The notes under the pieces were generated by a model. That model searched no databases and was not told where the DNA came from. It saw only the letters and a list, made by a program, of their open reading frames with translations. Positions 25,601 through 34,500 of a stretch of DNA of 64,000 bases are shown here, one piece after another. Numbering within the stretch: position 1 is the stretch's first letter; each line of letters opens with the position of its first letter. This DNA comes from Strongylocentrotus droebachiensis (Eukaryota; Echinodermata; Echinoidea; Camarodonta; Strongylocentrotidae). The DNA lies in contig JAVYIG010002733.1 in assembly GCA_035222895.1 (NCBI GenBank), positions 62,001-126,000 on the forward strand, given 5' to 3'. A program made the translations under genes and the position numbers.

Positions 25601-28392
25601 TTAAAAAAAAAAATATGGATAAACTAATGATGAGGAGGTGTGATATTAAATACATCCGGCAGCTTTTTGTGTAAGTTCGACAGGAGTCGACTTATGTGTT
25701 TACACCAGAAATGAGGTGATAGAAATAGAAAGATTAAATAGAATGAGAAAAAAGTGCGTTGAAAGTTTATTTGAAGAGTAGACTTGTTTGACGTTCTCTA
25801 TACAAAGAGATGTGAGTTGGTATTGTAATACCGTCAGTGGTACACTTAACTCTCTGCCTTCGACTTTAAAACCTGACTTTTATAGACCCCAGTTCATAAC
25901 CAAGTCCCGTCTTTAGGATTGCGTCATTAAACGTCGGTCTAAAGACGAAAAAAATATCACATATGTAAAAACGAATATGATTTCTTACTTATGCCTGTAT
26001 TACATTTGGCCTGCGAATAGTCTACGGAGCCCGTATTCTGCCCGTATCTCCTTTTCCGTGCGGCCTCCGTACGGAGACAGGAGGCGGCCGTGAAATTGTC
26101 GTCCAGATTCACGGGCTCCGCGGGGCTCCGCGGCCTCTACGATTTTGTTTAGCAGAAAGTTATACAAATTTAAAAAATCGTAAGCCCGTAGTCCGTAGAC
26201 ATGTCGTAGGTGTCATTGCACAATCCCCACACGGGCATCGCGCGGAGGTCTCGCGCTGATCATGCAGGAAAGCGCCTTTTTCTCGGTGAACATGGAGGCA
26301 AAAAACGCTTAAAAACGGCACGGCGGCTGCACGGTCATCGTGCCTTCTCCGCGCAACCTTTTCACTGAAGCTGCACGGGCTCCGTACGATTTCCGTGCGG
26401 AGGCTGCGGAGACTGCACGGCTACTGCATTGAAATTGCACGATTTCCGTACAGATTTGCCCCGGCCTGCCCCCGAGGGGCCAATGCAAGAAATGGCACGA
26501 TGCTCGTAGATAATGTAAACACAAACATCGTAGCCCGTAGCCACCTACGATGCCCCAAAAGTCTCACGAAAAATCGTAGACTAATTTATCGTACGGCGCC
26601 CGGGGCAAATGTAATCCAGGCATTATTTTTATTTATTTTGGTATTCCCAGTGGTATAATTGTAAAAAGGGGGACTTTCGATTCGTTTTTAAAATCTGAAT
26701 AAATTAGATGTCATAGCAACTTTAATAGAGAGATTGATATCATTTTCTGATCCCATAGAATGTGAAAGCTGGCAGTTTACATGTGGTGACGGTACATGTA
26801 TTCCGTACTGGGAGCGTTGTGATGGTAATACTACGTGTGTAGATAACAGCGATGAACAAAACTGTCCAAGTAAGTCTTCTTTTTATGAAATAAAATCATA
26901 TTGCTATATTACATCTCATTTTTTTCATGATCATTTTGTCAATATGTCACTTTTTAAGAGAATCATTTCATTCTATTTGAAATTAATTAGTATTCTTGAA
27001 CCCAATAAGGAAGATAGTTCGAGTCCATGGAATAGCCTGTCAGAAGACTAACTCTTTTTCAAGAAATTTATCTTCAGTTTATATTTTACAGAGCTATATA
27101 ATCAATAGTCGTTTACGGGGGCTTTTTAAAAATAATTTTGTGTTGAAAATGTCTCTTCTTTTTTTACTGTAATTTTGTGATATGAAATGTTTGAGAAATC
27201 TTTTTGTTTCTGTTACCCAGAATGTTTGAGCTGTACAGAGCTTAATCATTCACCACTCCAGTGTATTCTTATATATATATATTTGTCCATTTGCTGTTTG
27301 TTTATTTACTTACTTACGTAAATATTTATTGATTATTTCTTATTGATTGATTTATTTAATTTGTTAAACATACATTTATTATTGTTATTATTGTTATATT
27401 ACTTTATTTGAACGTTAGGATGATAAAACCTTAACTTAACTCAACTTAATGCATTTACTTATGTATTTATTTATTTATTCATTCATTCATTCATTTGTTC
27501 CTTTATTTATTCATTTATTTGATAATTTGTTTATACATCTGTTTTACTCGCTGATACAGAGTGCCCAGGGCGACTTTTCCAATGTGCCTCCTTCCAGTGC
27601 CTCTCAAAAGACCTTATATGTAACGGTGAAAAAGAATGCTTTGGAGGCGATGATGAACGAGATTGTCGTAAGTGTGTGTAACGCGATTATTATCCGGGAG
27701 AGTACCCCCTCTCAGAGGCGGCTCCGGAGTAATTTGTTAGAATCTGTTTCATAAAAGGGACAGATAAAACCAAAAAAAGTACAAACACCACACAGAAAAA
27801 GTAGAGAAGTTTTCTTATTTTTGTTTTGGTGTCAAAGCATGGTTTGTCTCGAAAATCCCTGATAAGTAAAAATAATAATGAATAGCTTCATTAATGTACA
27901 AGGGGATTTAGTAGAGCTATTTTGTAAGATCACACCACGCCACCCCAAGAAGGAACGACAATAAAACGTTTTCTTTCCGTTTGCAGTCGATAAACATCCA
28001 TTATGTAGTACTTTAGACTATCAAGTTCTACATTGAATGTAAACGATTAAACAACACAGCGACTTCATTTGATTGACGTATGTATAGATACAGGTCTGTA
28101 AAAAGCGTCTGTTCGATTAAAGGAACGACAAAACTCTTGTAAACAGTCATTAAACCTTCATATCACCAAAAAGATCTTCAATTCATGAGCGCCGTTCTGT
28201 CTAATTTTCATTCGGTAGCTCCTCCAGCCGAGTGTTTAGAAGGTGAGTTTGCATGTGACAACGGTAAGTGTCTCCGGGCCAGCTTGGCATGTGACGGGAT
28301 ACCTCAGTGTATCAATGGAACCGATGAAGCATATTGTGACGATGACGAAGGTAAGAATATCATAATAATTATAATAATAATAATAATAATAT

Positions 28393-28438
<46 letters not shown>

Positions 28439-28478
28439 GCTGATGCTGCTGCTACTGCTGCTGCTACTACTTCTTCTT

Positions 28479-28515
<37 letters not shown>

Positions 28516-31500
28516 AACTACTACTATTATTAACTTTACTGAATAATAACCATGATAACAATAAAAAGTTATAATAATAATGATAATAATTATACTAACT
28601 TATAATAATAATGATTATAATAATAATAATGACGAACAAATTCTTGATTTCAGAAAGGGCGTATATACCTTATGCATCAACAAACGCCTCACACATTTAT
28701 CTAAGTTTCAGAGGCTGTATTTAACATGTTCTACTGCAATACAAAATAAAACAATAAAGATTTAGATACTTTTATTCTGTTCATCAAGAATATATTCTAC
28801 CGCTAATACAGAATTAAAAAAAAAAATTCTCTTCCCTGGTTTAGATTGTGAGTTTCGCTGCGATGACGGAGAGTGTATTCCAATTGAATGGATTTGTGAC
28901 GGCGTCGCAGACTGTATCGAAGGCGAGGACGAACCCGACTGCGACCAGGTAGAGCCTGAACGTACGTTACCACATACTGGTGTGTCACATTGGTGTTAGG
29001 TGTTAGTGTTCATTGTACATGTTTTTTAATGCTGTCGCTTCCGTAGGCCTATTGGGTGTACATTAGGTATCAAATAGTTAATATGCCTTTTTTGTCATGT
29101 GTTCAATTTTCAATTAAAATCGTTTTATTTCCATATGACTGAATCAAAACATGAAAAATGCTTACATAAAATTAATATAAAATGGCAAATTGGAATATAA
29201 CATAGAAAATGAATCTTATTTGTAATTAATTATACAATAATAAATGTCGATAAGTAAACAAAAACATATTGAGCGTACATGACCACAAACTTGTGTGTCA
29301 CATTGGTGTTACAAACTTGTAGGTGATGCATGTTAAGTGTTTGGTTACCATGAGTTTGTCATGTGTTAAGTGTACATTCCCTTAAATTACCGTATATTGG
29401 GTGTATCAAACGTGTATAGGGTGTTGCAGGCTTAGTTGATATGCGTTTTGGCATGTTTTGAGTGTGCATGTGCATAAGCAGATAATGGTGGTCAAATGGG
29501 TGATAAGTGTCGTTAAGTATTAGGTAAACAGTTGATTTCTCCATGTTTTGAGTGTACATGAAGCCCCCATCACACCAAAATTTTTTTTTCAAAAACGCCC
29601 TACCCCCGTAAAACGGGTTGAGGTCGGGGTAGAATGTGTAACTTTGGCCAAATAATGTCTATAATGCGAGCCATCTCGTCTGTACCCCGTTCAGAGTCGG
29701 TTCATAAGTTCAGATCGGGTCAATTCGCCATTTCCAAGCAGTCCAAGTCCGTCCGTAGTCAGTTTAAGCCCGGGGGGGGGGGCCATTATGGCCCCCCACG
29801 ATTTTTCTGATTGTTTGAGAACGCATATGGATGGCGCCTCGCCGCTCGCTGACTTTTTTCGTTAGAGTCTTGCGCATCTTTAAAAAAAAAAAAAAAAAAA
29901 TCGGACCTTCAGTTACAAGGTCACGTGAACTTTTGTCTTTGCATGTCAGCCCGAAAATCGTTCATTTTTGTGATTTGTGTACAAAACATATGGAAATGTC
30001 ATTTTTCCTAAAAATAGATCAAACATTGGTTATTGGGTCTTGTTTAAAGTTTAGGTGGTTGTTTTGGGAGTCAAAATAGTTGAATTGTAGGAAGAAATGA
30101 ACAAACAAAAAAAAACAATAACATACATAAGTTAAAAAAACAATAACATACATAAGTTAAAAAAACAATGAAATACATAAGAAATTATCAAAACAAGAGA
30201 TAACATAAGGAATAAGCTGGCTCTTCGAACTTTTGTTGTCGTATTATTGTTCCAAATGGTCTAATGAATATGTAGTGAAAAAGAATGCTTAAATATGAAT
30301 AATATGTGATTTTATGACGTTATTTGCATAAATTACCATGAATATGCAAATGAGTGATTTTTTTCAAAATATTGAAATTATCATATTGTTCTTTACACTT
30401 CACTTGACATGCGTGCAAATTTTCGCGGAGATCGGCCGTTTCAAAGGCCGAGATCTTAAGGGGGGCCATAATGGGCCCCCCCCCCCCCGGCCGTAGTAAG
30501 ACTTCAAATAGCCCGGCCTTATTAGGGTTAAACCTGTTCTTTCTGGTTCTATCTCGTTCCCAATATACGTCCAAACCCATTCTATCTAGTTCGCAACTTT
30601 AACTAATTTGTTAGCCAACCACCCTGTTCAGAGACAGTTCAACTCTTTCTTAGTGCGTTCGAACGCCCTCCTAGTGCGTGTGCAACGGGCTTACATCGTC
30701 ATAAACTGTGTTTTTGTTTCATATGGGGTGCTATACGAAAAAACAACAACATTAGTTCACAGAATACCTTAAGAAGTTTTGAAGATTTAAGTTTCATTTT
30801 CAATTGTTTTATTAAAGGTAACACACATAAACCCATGAGCATCCTAGAATCAAGCAAATTTGTAATTTGAAAATGAAATATATTTTATTTAACCTCTTTT
30901 ACACACATCTCTTTACACACAAACAAATCTCATAGCCTGTGAGGACGGGTTTTTTCGTTGCCCGGATCGAGAATGTATCCCGGATATCTTCGTTTGCAAT
31001 GGTATCCGAGATTGTAGGGGCAATGCTGATGAGCAGAACTGTACTGAAAATGCAACAGGTATTTTTTTTTACCATCGTATTTCCGGGGTCATCCCACTTT
31101 AGACCGACATCGCAAGAGACCAACAGCCCACGAGACCGATAAAAAAAAGCAATACATTTTTAGAAAAATAGAAAAGAAGAAAGTTTTGAAAGCTCTCACG
31201 AGACCAGTGGGTCACGTGACCTACACAATGAAGATGTACATTAAAGAAGATAAGAAAAGTGTTCATCTCGTAGGCTGTCGGTCTCATCGAACATCAGTCT
31301 GTCGGTCTAGTAAACTCCCTGAATATATTGTCGGTCTCCTTTTATATATCCATCTCATGGGCTGTTGATCTCATGGGCTGTAACCCATATTCAAAGCAGT
31401 TGTTGTGTGTTTGTTGTTTTCATACATAAATATGAATAGGTTATGATTATTCCCTTCTACAGGTTGATTCTTTTATGTTGTAGGGTTAATTGAATCATGT

Positions 31501-34500
31501 TTTAGTTGGGATTTCAATGTTTTGTTGACACTAAATTGTGTGTACACAAATCTAAATCTTGAATACATTATTTCCTCAGTATGGTAAATTCTTTTTTACC
31601 CAGTTGTGCAACTTATCGATATCTTTTGCCTATAGATCTCTGCCGAAATTTCATCGAGGATGACTACTTCATTTGTGATGGAAAGGAGGACTGCCCTGAT
31701 GGAGACGACGAGAAAAATTGTCCAGGTAAAATTGTCCTCGTAAAAGTTACTCCATTGTGAAAGGGATAGCACAAAGGTATGGTTTTGTCTAATTATTCCT
31801 GTAAACAAAACTAAATTGTTAAATCTTTCTTTATACAGGTAATTTTTCGCAATGGTGTTTCATTTTGTCTACATTTTCCCCTCGGTATGCTCAAGTGATT
31901 ATTCATTATTCATTTTTCGGACTCGTGGGATATGCTTCAATATATGTGTGTAGATTATATCTATAGATTAACGTTTTGTCAAAGAGTGTGTTAAGGAACC
32001 GAAACATAGACCTTGTGATCCAGTGAAAGTATTTATACCACACCACCTCATAACATATGTTTAATAATGTAATTCCTTATGGAAGATGGATCGTCTGAAC
32101 ACAAAACAATTATGAAAATGTTTGACACTCAATATGGTTTACACTTAGAGCACAAAAATGTGCAACTTTTTATATGAATGATTCATTTTATGTCAGGCTA
32201 TGGCATCAATACAATTTTGATGTGCGTGCAGGCGCATAGTCACAGAGAATACCTTCATTAACTTATTTTTAATTGCAGTTTGTGGAAAGCGCCCTGGTCG
32301 CCTGAGACGGCGTCGGATGCTGGCAGGGAGAGAGACATCGGCAGCCGAGTATCCGTGGCAAATATACTTAGCATGTGAGTATGGTTCAATCAAGCAAAAG
32401 AATGACTTATAATGTCCAACTTCGATATAACCAGCAGAATCTCTATACTATCAATATGGTTCATATCATCATGCGTTATTATGCCCAGAATTATGTTCAA
32501 ATCGTGTAAATGTATTTTGCATTTTGTGTGTTGAATTGGCTACATACATACGCAGCGCGTGCTAGGGTACGTCGACGCCCCCACAAAAAATAAAATTAAA
32601 AAAATGCAATAATTTTTCAATAATTCATTGTATTTTGCCCCGACCCCCAACATTAACAAATCTTATATGTGGGCATGCCTTGGACCATAATGCATGTCCC
32701 CACGGAGGAATTTTCCTGTTGGGGCCTGGGGGGGAATGCAATGAATTATTGGAAATTTATTGCATTTTCATTGTTTTTGTTTTGTTTTGTGGGGGCGTCG
32801 ACGTACCCTAGCGCCCGCTGCGTACAGTCGTGATTCATTGGCTAAGCAATGGCCTCGTTACTGTGGGCCATCAGGATCAAAACCGTGTCGATGTGCTATA
32901 TTAGTGCCCTTTTATGAGGCATTAAACCCATTTACTGTCAGTTATGACTTAAGGACGTAGGTCCCCTAGTTGATTAGCATAGAAGCACACACATGCTTTA
33001 GCAGTCACGCCAAATAAACACTTCCCAATTGCCATTCAATAAAATCTGAGAATGTATACTATTATCTAGATCTATTAGGAATAAATCATTGTCAAATTCT
33101 TTCAATAAATTGGGTAAAAATAATTATTCCACCATTATGACCAACAGTGTATATCAGACAGGTATGGAAATATTTGTTTTTTTTAAGAAAAAAAAAATTG
33201 TGAATATTCATCACATATGCAAATTAGGGTATTTCAGCTAATTATATATATATATGAAAGTCAAACTGTTTATTTTGTTGGCATTTTTTAAATTATATAT
33301 TTAGAGATCATATTTACACCAAATATTAACATTAATTCCAAATATTTTTGCAATGCCATTAAAAAATGGCGATGGAAATTACTTGGATCACCGTTACAGC
33401 TTTTTCCACATATGTTTCACAAATTATTCAGAAAAACCGATCAAATGATAAGAATTTGCAGACTTTCAGCTACATCACGGTATAGTTTTCTTTTAAAAGA
33501 ATGTCAGATTTGAGGATTTATGACGATTTTCCGAGAAACCATTCAACAGACCATAACATTCTACAGGGACTGAATTTCAGAGAAAAACAAAGTTTGGTGA
33601 CCTCAGTACAGTTGTGGCTACCTTGAGTTAAAACAACAAATTGATTCAATGAGTGAAACACATGAGGATATTGCATTTTTGTAGGGGAGTTTTATACATT
33701 GAGGTACATTTTCAGCACGCAGAATAACAGTCAATGGGCGATCAGCGGGCCATGTTACACATGGCTGAAAAGACAATATTCTAATTAATAATTTAACATA
33801 TTTCCCACATGCCTATAACAATGAAACTACACAGAATTGTAGTTAAAGGTATGCTTGAAAGATATGTGAAATAAAAATTTAAAAATATTGTTCAGTTTAA
33901 AAAAAAAAAATTACGAAAATTGCTATTTCTACCAACTGACTGCTGTTGTGTGTGTATGTGTATGTGTGTGTGTGTGCATGGGGCAGACTGTGTGCACAGG
34001 AAGTGTGATCACCCTACTGTTAATGATTGATTTAGCCCAATGGCAGAAACTTGGAAACAAATCTTTTTCATGACTTTGTAATTGCTTCCCTCAATATTAA
34101 TTATCAAGAGTGTATTATGCTTAGCTTAAAAATGTGAGCGCCGTGAGTTTATTGTTTAGAACGTATAATCATTATCACATTAAACCAATTTATCATATAT
34201 TATGGAGGCCCTGCTCTTGAAATCACTTTCATTTCTTTCTTTCAGCCCAGAACGATACTGAGAGTGTGAGTTGTGGTGGGGCGGTAGTCAACCGCCAGTG
34301 GATCATAACTGCGGCTCACTGCATGTAAGTTCTACCTTTAAGTTGTTAATCACAACAGATTAGTCTAGAGTTCATTAGGCTTATGAAGCAGGGAGTCACT
34401 CGAAAAAAAATCTGACAACCATTACAGTTGGTCTGTATACATAATAATAATAATAATAATAATTGGGAGCGCCAGGAGGGTCAAATCTGACTGACATGAG

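Larger units (their letters stand above)
28962..30935. other. Intron with degenerate repeats and a MITE-like foldback
   Basis: 28970-29560 repeats loose phrases such as GTGTGTCACATTGGTGTTA and TTAAGTGTACAT. 29771-30488 is bounded by inverted GGGGGGCC.ATTATGGCCCCCC blocks. 30112-30182 is a small minisatellite. No exon. Confidence 0.6.

Noticed and set aside
27221-27260. Possible extra exon after TTACCCAG
   Set aside because: Reads [10 protein letters not shown] without LDLa pattern or donor in phase; modules 5 and 6 already join in phase 1.
31098-31385. Inverted GACCGACA / CATGGGCTGTTG phrases as a transposon
   Set aside because: Too diverged and without clear ends or target duplication; only noted in the intron entry.
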